64,000 nucleotides of DNA from contig NZ_BRXS01000001.1 in the NCBI RefSeq assembly GCF_030159095.1, positions 558,001 to 622,000 on the forward strand, written 5' to 3'. The translations under genes were made by a program, and so were the position numbers. This document shows, in pieces, positions 1-7,295 of the stretch. The notes under the pieces were generated by a model. It ran no database searches, was not told the DNA's origin, and saw nothing but the letters and a program-made list of their open reading frames with translations. How positions within the stretch are numbered: position 1 is the first letter of the stretch; each line of letters starts with the position of its first letter. The stretch comes from Roseisolibacter agri (GTDB lineage: Bacteria; Gemmatimonadota; Gemmatimonadetes; Gemmatimonadales; Gemmatimonadaceae).

Positions 1-3000
1 CCGACGTCGTTCTCGACGGTGATGCGCGACCTGCGCGAGCGCGCCGCGGTCGAGCGCGCGCTGCGCGACAGCGACACGCGCTTCCGGGCGATGCTCGACA
101 ACGGGCGCATCGCCTACTCCGCGCTGCGCGCCGTGCGCGACGACGCGGGCGCGGTCGTGGACTTCGAGTACGTCGAGGCGAACGCGGAGCTGGAGCGCAT
201 CACCGGGATGGTCGCCGACGACGTGGTCGGCGCACGGTTCTCCGAGCTCTGGCCGGTGGCGCGCGAGGACGGGCTCGTGGAGCGGCTGGCCGACGTGCTC
301 CATTCGGGACGGGCGATCGAGTTCGAGCGCGAGTCGCGCGATCCGCGGGTGACGGCGCGCTGGACGTCGGTGCAGGTGGTGCCGCTGGCCGACGGCGTCG
401 CGGTGATGGTGCGCGACATCACGCCGCAGAAGATCGCGGAGCTGGAGCTGCGCCTGCTGCAGCGCGTCACGCACGCCGTCGCCGAGGCGGGCGACGTGCC
501 GGAGGCGGGGGCGCTCGCGCTGGAGGCGATGTGCGCCGCGGCCGGGTGGGAGTTCGGCGAGATGTGGCTCGTGGGCGCGGACCGCGACGGCAGCCCGTCG
601 CTGGTGCACGGCCCGGTGTGGCACGCGCCGGGCGACGAGCGGCTCGCCGCGTTCGCGGCGGCCAGCGCGGGGCTCGTGGTGCGGGGCGGCGGCGGCCTGG
701 CGGCCCGCGCGTGGGCCACCGGCGCGCCGGTGTCGGTGCCCGACCTGCGCGCGCCCGGCGTCGACTTCTCGCGCGTGGACGAGGCGCGGCGCGCGCGCCT
801 GGCGGGGGGCATCGCCGTGCCGGTGCTCGCGCGCGGCGAGGTCGTCGCGGTGCTGTCGTTCCTGACCCGCGACGCGCGGCGCGTGCGCCACGCCGACGTC
901 GACCTGCTGGCCGCCGTCGCGGCGCAGGTGGGCACGGTGGTGCGCCGCAAGCTGGCGGAGAACGCGCTCGCGCACGAGCGCGCGTTCCTCTCGACGGTGC
1001 TCGACAGCCTGTCGGAGAACGTCAGCGTGTGCTCGCCCGACGGGCAGCTCGTGCTGTTCAACCAGGCGACGCGCGAGGCGCACGGCCTGCCGGAGAACCC
1101 GGACCTCGCGCCGGAGGAGTGGAGCGCCTACTACGGGGTGCTCCGGCCCGACGGCGTGACGCCGCTGCCGACCGCGGAGCTGCCGCACGTGCGCGCGCTC
1201 GCCACGCGCGCCGACGTGGACGACGTCGAGTACGTGGTCGCGGTGCCGGGACGTCCGCACCGCACGATGGTGGCGAACGTGCGCGTGCTCCACGGGCCCG
1301 ACGGCGAGCTCCTCGGCTCCGTGTGCGCGGCGCGCGACATGACGGCGCAGAAGGCCGCCGAGGCCGCGCTGCGCGCGAGCGAGGAGCGGCACCGCGCGCT
1401 GTTCGAGCGCAGCACCGCCATCCAGTGGGTCGTCGACATGGAGACCGCGTGCATCGTCGACGCCAACGCGTCGGCCGCGCGCTTCTACGGCTACTCGCTC
1501 GATCGGATGCGGGGCATGCCGCTGGGGCAGATCAACATCCTGCCCATGGCCGCGATGCGCGCGCTGCACGAGCGCGTGGGGCAGGCGCCGGGTGGCGTGG
1601 TGCCGCACCGGCTGGCGTCGGGCGAGGTGCGCATGGTGGAGTTCCACCCCACGCGCGTGGAGCTCGACGGCCGCGTCTTCGCGCACTCCGTGCTGCACGA
1701 CGTCACCGACCGCATCCGCGTCGAGACGGCGCTGCGGCAGAGCGAGTCGCGGCTGTCGCTGATCTACGACAGCGCCACGGACCTCATGTTCCTGATGGCG
1801 GTGGAGCGCGACCGCGACGGCGCGGTCGTGGACTTCCGCTGCGAGTCGGTGAACGCCGCGTACCTGGAGCTGAGCGGGCTGACGGTCGACCAGATCGTCG
1901 GCCGCACGATCCGCGAGCTGCTGCCGGCGGACGACGCGGCGGGCGCGGTGGCGCGCTACGCCGGCGCCGCGACCAGCGGCGACGTGCTGCGCTTCGAGGA
2001 GGAGCTGGAGCTCGCGGCCGGCCGCCTCACGGTCGAGACGACGCTCACGCCGGTGTTCGACGCCGACGGCGTCTGCACGCACGTCCTCGGCTCGGCGCGC
2101 GACGTGAGCGCGCGTCTGCACGCCGAGGCCGCGCTGCGCGAGAGCGAGGCGCGCTTCCGCGGCGTGCTGGAGACCGTGCGCTCCGTCGCGGTGAGCCTCG
2201 ACGGCGAGGGGCGCGTGACGTTCGCCAACGACGCGCTGGCGACGCTCACCGGCTGGGCGCGCGACGAGATGGTGGGCCGCGACTGGTTCGCCGACTTCGT
2301 GCCCGACGGCCCGGGGCTGCGCCAGGTCTTCGCGCGGATGCTCGCCGGCGTCGACGCGCTGCCGCACTTCGAGAGCGAGATCCTCACGCGCACCGGCGAG
2401 CGCCGGCTGATCGCGTGGGACAGCACGCTGCTGCACGACGCGAGCGGGGCGATCACGGGCACGGCGAGCATCGGCCGCGACATCACCGAGCAGCGCGCGC
2501 TCGAGGCGCGGCTGGCGGCGCTGTCGGAGCACGACGAGCTGACGGGGCTCCTCAACCGCCGCGGCTTCCGGCGCATGGCCGAGCACGAGCTGCGGGTGGG
2601 CCGCCGCGTGGGACGCCGCGGGTCGCTGCTCTACCTCGACATGGACGGCTTCAAGGCGATCAACGACCAGCACGGCCACGGGGAGGGCGATCTCGCGCTG
2701 CGCGCCGTCGCCGACGTCCTGCGCGGCACGGTGCGCGAGGGCGACCTGGCCGCGCGGCTGGGCGGCGACGAGTTCGTGGTCTACGCCACCGGCGCCGCGA
2801 CCACCGACGAGGGCGAGGTGCTGGCGTCGCGGCTGCGCGAGCATCTCGCGCGCGCCAACGAGGCGGCCACGCGCGCGGGCCGGCCGTACGCGCTGGGCTT
2901 CAGCATCGGCGTCGCCGCGGTGGAGGGCGGCGACGACCTGGACGCGGTGCTGACGCGCGCCGACGCCGCGCTGTACGCGCGCAAGCTGGCACGGCGAGGC

Positions 3001-3018
3001 ACGGCCGACGCGCGCTGA
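1..3018 (+). CDS. Multi-PAS/GAF diguanylate cyclase (5' end cut by window)
   Basis: Synthesises the second messenger c-di-GMP from two GTP. The reading frame is open from base 1 with no stop, so the true N-terminus probably lies outside the window; the first in-frame starts are GTG at 19 and ATG at 22. Counting from 19, the order is PAS (about 20-140), GAF (147-315), four more PAS units (318-445, 450-570, 572-703, 705-830) and a GGDEF domain (840-995). The active-site GGDEF is intact at residues 915-919. An RxxD inhibitory site (REGD, 906-909) sits exactly five residues upstream, so product inhibition is expected. There is no EAL or HD-GYP domain. No membrane segment is visible in the part seen, so this looks like a cytoplasmic sensor, unless the missing N-terminus carries one. 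Confidence 0.93.
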   Translation, partial: PTSFSTVMRDLRERAAVERALRDSDTRFRAMLDNGRIAYSALRAVRDDAGAVVDFEYVEANAELERITGMVADDVVGARFSELWPVAREDGLVERLADVLHSGRAIEFERESRDPRVTARWTSVQVVPLADGVAVMVRDITPQKIAELELRLLQRVTHAVAEAGDVPEAGALALEAMCAAAGWEFGEMWLVGADRDGSPSLVHGPVWHAPGDERLAAFAAASAGLVVRGGGGLAARAWATGAPVSVPDLRAPGVDFSRVDEARRARLAGGIAVPVLARGEVVAVLSFLTRDARRVRHADVDLLAAVAAQVGTVVRRKLAENALAHERAFLSTVLDSLSENVSVCSPDGQLVLFNQATREAHGLPENPDLAPEEWSAYYGVLRPDGVTPLPTAELPHVRALATRADVDDVEYVVAVPGRPHRTMVANVRVLHGPDGELLGSVCAARDMTAQKAAEAALRASEERHRALFERSTAIQWVVDMETACIVDANASAARFYGYSLDRMRGMPLGQINILPMAAMRALHERVGQAPGGVVPHRLASGEVRMVEFHPTRVELDGRVFAHSVLHDVTDRIRVETALRQSESRLSLIYDSATDLMFLMAVERDRDGAVVDFRCESVNAAYLELSGLTVDQIVGRTIRELLPADDAAGAVARYAGAATSGDVLRFEEELELAAGRLTVETTLTPVFDADGVCTHVLGSARDVSARLHAEAALRESEARFRGVLETVRSVAVSLDGEGRVTFANDALATLTGWARDEMVGRDWFADFVPDGPGLRQVFARMLAGVDALPHFESEILTRTGERRLIAWDSTLLHDASGAITGTASIGRDITEQRALEARLAALSEHDELTGLLNRRGFRRMAEHELRVGRRVGRRGSLLYLDMDGFKAINDQHGHGEGDLALRAVADVLRGTVREGDLAARLGGDEFVVYATGAATTDEGEVLASRLREHLARANEAATRAGRPYALGFSIGVAAVEGGDDLDAVLTRADAALYARKLARRGTADAR

Positions 3019-3020
3019 CG

Positions 3021-3050
3021 GGTGTACGCTGGCGTACGCTGGCGTACGCT
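3021..3050. repeat. Three tandem copies of a 10-bp unit
   Basis: Directly after the cyclase stop codon a 10-bp unit GGYGTACGCT occurs three times in a row (3021-3030, 3031-3040, 3041-3050). The first copy differs by one base. Each unit contains the palindrome GTAC. The rest of 3051-3201 holds no clear gene. Confidence 0.8.
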
Positions 3051-3201
3051 CGCCCGCGGGCGCCAGACGCGGGTGACCACAATCGTTTGGACCGCAATAG
3101 TATGGCCGCGAATTTGCGCTGGAGGCGCGCACGCTTCGGTCCGCGGCGTCCCTCCCGGACGTCACCGGCTCCGCTCCGTCGGATTCCAGCCCCATCGTCG
3201 C

Positions 3202-3357
3202 GTGCCGTCCACGACCATCGCCCAGCCCGCCCGCCGCGAGCCCCGGCTCGCGCTCGCCCTGTTCCTCACGCTGCCGCTGCTCCTCGCGCTCGGGATGCGG
3301 CAGTGGCACGTCGCCCCCGGCGCAGCGCCGACCCCGGTGGTGACGCATGTGCGCTGA
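3202..3357 (+). CDS. Small single-pass membrane protein, 51 aa
   Basis: The GTG start at 3202 gives a 51-residue protein with a short basic N-terminus (PARREPR) followed by one strongly hydrophobic stretch (LALALFLTLPLLLALG). The stop overlaps the next gene's ATG at 3347 by 11 bases, so the two are likely co-translated. A longer upstream start in the same frame (3022) would add residues with the composition of non-coding DNA, which is why I prefer 3202. No family is recognised. It may be a membrane peptide or an uncleaved signal anchor. Confidence 0.45.
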   Translation: MPSTTIAQPARREPRLALALFLTLPLLLALGMRQWHVAPGAAPTPVVTHVR

Positions 3358-3877
3358 GCTGCTGCCGAGCGTGCGCCGCGGACGCCGACGCGGCGCGACG
3401 GCTGGGGGCCCCGACGCCCCCCGCGGCGACTCGCGCGGCCACCGGCCCAGCTACGCGCCCGACGAGCGGCGCGCGCTGCACGACGTGCTGCGCGAGAAGT
3501 GCGTCGAGCTCAAGCCCGCCTACGCGGTGCTGTGCATCGTCGACTGGCTGCACGCCCGCGGGCACGAGGCGGTGAGCGCCGCCGACGTGCGCGCGCTCTT
3601 CCCGTCCCGCCGCGAGGGGCTCACGGGCCCGCTGCGCAACGCCGCCGACGTCCTGCGGCGCGCCCGCGAGGGCGGCATGCTGGAGGCGCTCGGCGACGGC
3701 TGGTACCGCCTCACGCCGCTGGGCCGCGCGGTCGTCGCCGTGCTCCCCGACGGGCAGCTGGTGGGCACCATCCGCGGCTGCCGCACCGCCGCCTGCGCCA
3801 CCCGGCCGGGGGAGGCGCGCCGTGCCACGCTCGCCGCGGCCGCCGATCAGCGGGCCGCCGCCGCGGGCGAGCGCTGA
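3347..3877 (+). CDS. Hypothetical protein with winged-helix-like C-terminus
   Basis: A 176-aa soluble protein of unknown function. The first 35 residues are Arg/Gly-rich and probably disordered. The middle (residues 40-150) has the helix pattern of a small helical DNA-binding fold. It ends with a wing-like segment (GWYRLTPLGRAVVAVLPD) that resembles the recognition-helix/wing part of winged-helix regulators; this is a resemblance only. The start overlaps the small membrane protein upstream, and a strong hairpin follows the stop. Confidence 0.6.
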   Translation: MCAELLPSVRRGRRRGATAGGPDAPRGDSRGHRPSYAPDERRALHDVLREKCVELKPAYAVLCIVDWLHARGHEAVSAADVRALFPSRREGLTGPLRNAADVLRRAREGGMLEALGDGWYRLTPLGRAVVAVLPDGQLVGTIRGCRTAACATRPGEARRATLAAAADQRAAAAGER

Positions 3878-3901
3878 GGCAGCGTACCCGAGCCCGGATG
3901 T

Positions 3902-3941
3902 GACGAGGGCCGCCCACGCAGTCGCGTGGGCGGCCCTCGTC
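3902..3941. terminator. 18-bp perfect hairpin between convergent genes
   Basis: Arms 3902-3919 and 3924-3941 are fully complementary with an AGTC loop. The hairpin sits between the end of the plus-strand gene (3877) and the end of the minus-strand protease (3961), so it can serve both strands. There is no T-run, as is usual at this GC content. Confidence 0.8.
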
Positions 3942-3960
3942 GCGTGGCGGCGCCGCCGCG

Positions 3961-6015
3961 TCAGCGCCGCAGGCGCACGTGGCCGTCCGCGCCCACGGTG
4001 CCCACCGGCGCCAGCCGCTCGGCGTGCGGGAGCGGCGACCGGGGCGTCGTGCGGAGCAGCGCCGGGAGGCGATCGGCGAGCGCCGCGCCCGTGAGCGGCG
4101 TCTCCAGCAGGCGGCCGAAGACGTCGGCCGCGCCCTGCACCACCTGGTAGCCCACGTCGCCCAGCGACTCGATGGTGAGGAGGCTCATCGGGCGTCGCTC
4201 GAGCGGCGTGCCGGGCGCCGTCGGGCTCTCCATGACGCCCGTCATGAGCTCGATCGTGAACACCGCCTCGCGCCAGTGCGGGCCGGCAGCGCCGCTGCCG
4301 TCCTCGCTCTCGATCGGCACACCCTCGCCCGGCATCGTGAAGCCCATGCCGGCCGACGCCAGCATGCCGCGCCGTCCGATGAAGCGCGGGTCCGGCGCCG
4401 TCGCGACGTTCGGCGCCAGCGTGCGCAGCGCGCTGTTCCACGTGAACCGGCTGACGCCGACGACGTGCCCGATCTCGTGCGTCACCACCGCCTGCAGCGT
4501 GCCGGCGTTCAACAGCGCGCGCAGGTCCGTCGTGTCGAAGCGCATCTGCCCCACGATCGGCAGGCCGTCGGCGGCGCGCAGGAAGCACGGGCCGGCCGAG
4601 CCGAGCACGCCGCCGCGCCCGTCGATGTGGTCGAGGCGGACGTAGATCAGCAGGTGCCGCACGGCCTCCGTGCGCGCCGGGTCGGCGCTGCCGCAGGCGT
4701 TCTCCGGGAAGTTGATCGTCAGCCCGGCGCCGCCCTGCAGGATCGCGCGCTCCCAGTCCGCGACGCCGTTGCGGAACGCGTCCTCGAACGGCTTCTCGGT
4801 CGGCACGACGAAGCGCAGCTCGACGCGGAAGCGGTCCGCCGGCGGATCGATCACGCGCACGACCGCGCGCCCCTCGCCGCGCTCCGACGTCACGCGCACG
4901 GTTGTCGAGCCCAGCGCGACCGCGCGCACCGCGCCGGTCGCCGTCACGGTGGCGACACCCGGGTTCTCCGACTGGTAGCTCACGGCGCGGCGGAACTGCC
5001 GCGTCCCGCCCAGGTCGAGCAGGATCGGATAGAGCTGCGCGCCCGAGCCGTTGAGGATCGTGAGCGTGTCCGGCGCGACGACGACCTGCGTCACCGGCGC
5101 CACGCGCACCGTCACCTGTCGCGACGCCACCAGCCGGTCGCCGGACGCGCGGATGGTGGCCGTGCCCGCGGCCAGCGGGCGGATGCGGCCGTCCGGCTGC
5201 ACCTCGACCACCGTCGGCGCGTCGGTCGAGTAGGTGATCGGCCGGCCGTCGGTCACCACGCGGCCGGCCGAGTCGGAGAACGCCGCGCGCACGCTGTCGG
5301 GCACGCTCGTGTAGAGCGTGTCGGGCACGCGCACGAACGCGAGGGACGCGGCGAACGACGGGCGCACCACGATCGCGCGCGTGCCGATCACCGCGCCGAG
5401 CGACGCCGTCACCGTCGTGCGGCCGAGCGCGACGCCGCGGACGATCCCATCGGCGCCGACGCGCGCGATGTTGGTGTCCTGTACCGCCCACGTCACCGTG
5501 CGGTCCAGCAGCGGGCGCCCGGTCGCGTCCACCGGCTCGGCCAGCAGCGGCACGGAGGTGCCCACCACGATGCTGTCGGCGCCGCGGATGCGGACTTCCG
5601 CCACGCTCGCCGCCACCACGCGCAGCGAGGCCTCGGCGGTCACGCTGCCGCTCGCCACGCGCAGCGTGGCGCGCCCGGGGCGCACGCCGCGCACCGTGCC
5701 CGTGGACGAGACGACGAGGATCGTCGTGTCGCTGGAGCTCCACGCGAGCGTCGGGCTGCCGACGGTGCGGCCGTCGGCGGCCGTGGCGGTCACGCTGTAC
5801 TGCCGCTCCTCCTGCTCGGCCAACGAGTCGGGGGCGGTGGCCAGCTGCAGCTTGGTGACCGCGGTCGGCGTGCCGCCTCCGGTCGGGCCGCCACCGTCAC
5901 CGCCGCCACCACCGCCGCAGGCGGCCAGCAGGACGAGGGCGCCGAAGCACAGGAGGGCGGACGCGCGGGAGCGCGGCGCCGCGGGCGTGCGGGGGTGCAG
6001 GCGGGCGGGGAGCAT
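3961..6015 (-). CDS. Lipoprotein zinc metalloprotease, leishmanolysin (M8)-like with Big2 repeats
   Basis: Secreted or surface protease of 684 aa. The ATG at 6015 is chosen because it gives a proper lipoprotein signal: hydrophobic core, then LAAC with the lipid Cys at residue 33 and a Gly-rich linker. Residues about 50-390 form four Big2-type Ig-like repeats, each with a 'TATV.A....G' type strand. The catalytic part (395-640) carries HEIGHVVG at 513-520, a further His in GPHWRE at 580 and a Met in ELMTG at 591, in the order expected for M8 enzymes (HExxHxxG, third His, Met-turn). The region SLLTIESLGDVGYQV matches the end of leishmanolysin-type domains. Substrate is unknown. An alternative upstream start at 6123 would bury the signal peptide. 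Confidence 0.85.
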   Translation of the reverse strand: MLPARLHPRTPAAPRSRASALLCFGALVLLAACGGGGGGDGGGPTGGGTPTAVTKLQLATAPDSLAEQEERQYSVTATAADGRTVGSPTLAWSSSDTTILVVSSTGTVRGVRPGRATLRVASGSVTAEASLRVVAASVAEVRIRGADSIVVGTSVPLLAEPVDATGRPLLDRTVTWAVQDTNIARVGADGIVRGVALGRTTVTASLGAVIGTRAIVVRPSFAASLAFVRVPDTLYTSVPDSVRAAFSDSAGRVVTDGRPITYSTDAPTVVEVQPDGRIRPLAAGTATIRASGDRLVASRQVTVRVAPVTQVVVAPDTLTILNGSGAQLYPILLDLGGTRQFRRAVSYQSENPGVATVTATGAVRAVALGSTTVRVTSERGEGRAVVRVIDPPADRFRVELRFVVPTEKPFEDAFRNGVADWERAILQGGAGLTINFPENACGSADPARTEAVRHLLIYVRLDHIDGRGGVLGSAGPCFLRAADGLPIVGQMRFDTTDLRALLNAGTLQAVVTHEIGHVVGVSRFTWNSALRTLAPNVATAPDPRFIGRRGMLASAGMGFTMPGEGVPIESEDGSGAAGPHWREAVFTIELMTGVMESPTAPGTPLERRPMSLLTIESLGDVGYQVVQGAADVFGRLLETPLTGAALADRLPALLRTTPRSPLPHAERLAPVGTVGADGHVRLRR

Positions 6016-6252
6016 GCTGCGTGGGGCGAGGCGGAAGGGGCACGCGCACGCGACCGGCGCCACACAGCGGGCGGCGTATCCTGCTGGCGGTCTCGCGACC
6101 TCGCCCCGCGCACGTCGAGCCATCTGCCGAGGCGGCGCCGGCGCCGATACGGATGTTCTCAGCGTATGTCTACCGTCGCGCGCCGTCCATCCCCGCGCTC
6201 AGGTCGCCGCCCGCCACCGCACGGCGGCCGTGGCGGGCGGCACGGCCCTGGA

Positions 6253-6477
6253 TCAGCGGGCGCGCTCGCGCTGCCCGGCCCGCGGCGCGAACCCGGCCAG
6301 CAGCGCCCGCGCCTCGGCGCGCTCCGCGTCGGTCAGCAGGTCGCGCCCCTCCTCCACACGCTTCGAGGCGAGGACCTCGTCACACAGCTCGCGCAGGCGC
6401 AGCAGCCGGCGGCGGTCGTCGAGGTCGGCGTCGGAGGGCAGGGTGGGATCGACGGTCGGAGTGGCGGTGCTGGTCAT
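6253..6477 (-). CDS. Small hypothetical protein, 74 aa
   Basis: A short acidic/basic protein starting at the ATG at 6477. It has a disordered N-terminus (TSTATPTVDPTLPSD) and then a predicted amphipathic helical region (residues 20-62) with no Cys and no membrane segment. It is transcribed divergently from the Cys-rich copper-storage-like gene at 6652 across a 174-bp gap, and may share its control region. No family is recognised. The 237 bp between it and the protease start (6016-6252) shows no further gene and should hold the protease promoter. Confidence 0.6.
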   Translation of the reverse strand: MTSTATPTVDPTLPSDADLDDRRRLLRLRELCDEVLASKRVEEGRDLLTDAERAEARALLAGFAPRAGQRERAR

Positions 6478-6651
6478 GACGGACTCTGCAGTTGCGGGGA
6501 AGGCAGCGATCGCGGCGTGGGAGCGAGAGGTGCTCCCACGGCCGTGACTGCCTCCTAAGCAGGGACCGGGCCGTGGCGCGTCCGCCCGGCGCGCGGCCTG
6601 CAGCCGATGCCCCGCTGCTCCCGATCCCACGCCTTCCAGAGGAGGTGCGCC

Positions 6652-7128
6652 ATGGCCGCCCATGCTTCCGCGTCCCCGCCCCTGCAGGACCACATGCGCC
6701 GCATGCTCCGGGCGCACCCCGCGCCCGTCGCCCTCGTCCGCGACGAGGGTGGGCTCGTCGAGTGCGTGGAGGCCTGCTTCGACTGCGCCCAGACCTGCTC
6801 GGCCTGCGCCGACGCCTGCCTGGCCGAGGAGATGGTGGCCGAGCTGCGCGCCTGCATCCGGCTGAACCTGGACTGCGCGGACGTATGCGACGCGGCGGGG
6901 CGGATCCTCGCCCGGCAGACGGCGGCGGACCCGCCGTTCGTGCGCGACCTGCTGCGCGCGTGCCTGGCCGCCTGCCAGGCCTGCGGCGCCGAGTGCGAGC
7001 GCCACGCCGCGCACCACGAGCACTGCCGGGTGTGCGCGGAGGCGTGCCTGCGCTGCGAGGCCGCCTGCCAGCAGCTGCTCGACGCCCTGCCGGTCGCGTC
7101 GCGCGCCCGGGGCGACTACGTTCCCTGA
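6652..7128 (+). CDS. Four-helix-bundle Cys-rich copper-storage-like protein (DUF326/Csp)
   Basis: 158 aa with 18 cysteines, most spaced CxxxCxxC along helices (CVEACFDCAQTCSACADAC and a matching C-terminal set). This is the pattern of DUF326/Csp proteins, which bind many Cu(I) ions inside a four-helix bundle. His residues (HAAHHEHC) add possible ligands. The ATG at 6652 is chosen over the one at 6607 because AGAGGAGG lies about 7 bases before it and homologues begin near here. No signal peptide is seen, so a cytoplasmic (Csp3-like) copper store is likelier than a secreted one. It could instead bind other soft metals. Confidence 0.88.
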   Translation: MAAHASASPPLQDHMRRMLRAHPAPVALVRDEGGLVECVEACFDCAQTCSACADACLAEEMVAELRACIRLNLDCADVCDAAGRILARQTAADPPFVRDLLRACLAACQACGAECERHAAHHEHCRVCAEACLRCEAACQQLLDALPVASRARGDYVP

Positions 7129-7162
7129 AGGGCCGGCGGCGCACATCGCGCGTCGGGCTCCA

Positions 7163-7204
7163 GCGCGGGGCGGCCGGCCGTTCGTGGGCCTGGCCGCCCC
7201 GCGC
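7163..7204 (+). terminator. 13-bp stem terminator after the copper-storage-like gene
   Basis: Arms 7163-7175 and 7192-7204 are perfectly complementary. The 16-nt loop contains its own GGCC/GGCC mini-stem. The hairpin is followed by CGTCTTGCT. It separates the Csp-like gene from the helicase and leaves about 90 bases of leader for the helicase. Confidence 0.65.
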
Positions 7205-7295
7205 CGTCTTGCTGATTGCAACTCCCGGAATGGCTCGTGCGGAGCGGGGCTTCGCCGACCGAATACAGCCGCGCCACGTCGCGGCGAGGTGACCC

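Noticed and set aside
3021..3050. CRISPR-like or origin-type direct repeats
   Set aside because: Only three adjacent 10-bp units with no spacers and no associated genes; too short for an array or iteron set.
531..3575. A 1014-codon frame overlapping the diguanylate cyclase
   Set aside because: It is a frame-shifted shadow with Arg-rich low-complexity product and no domain. The cyclase frame has clear PAS, GAF and GGDEF motifs.
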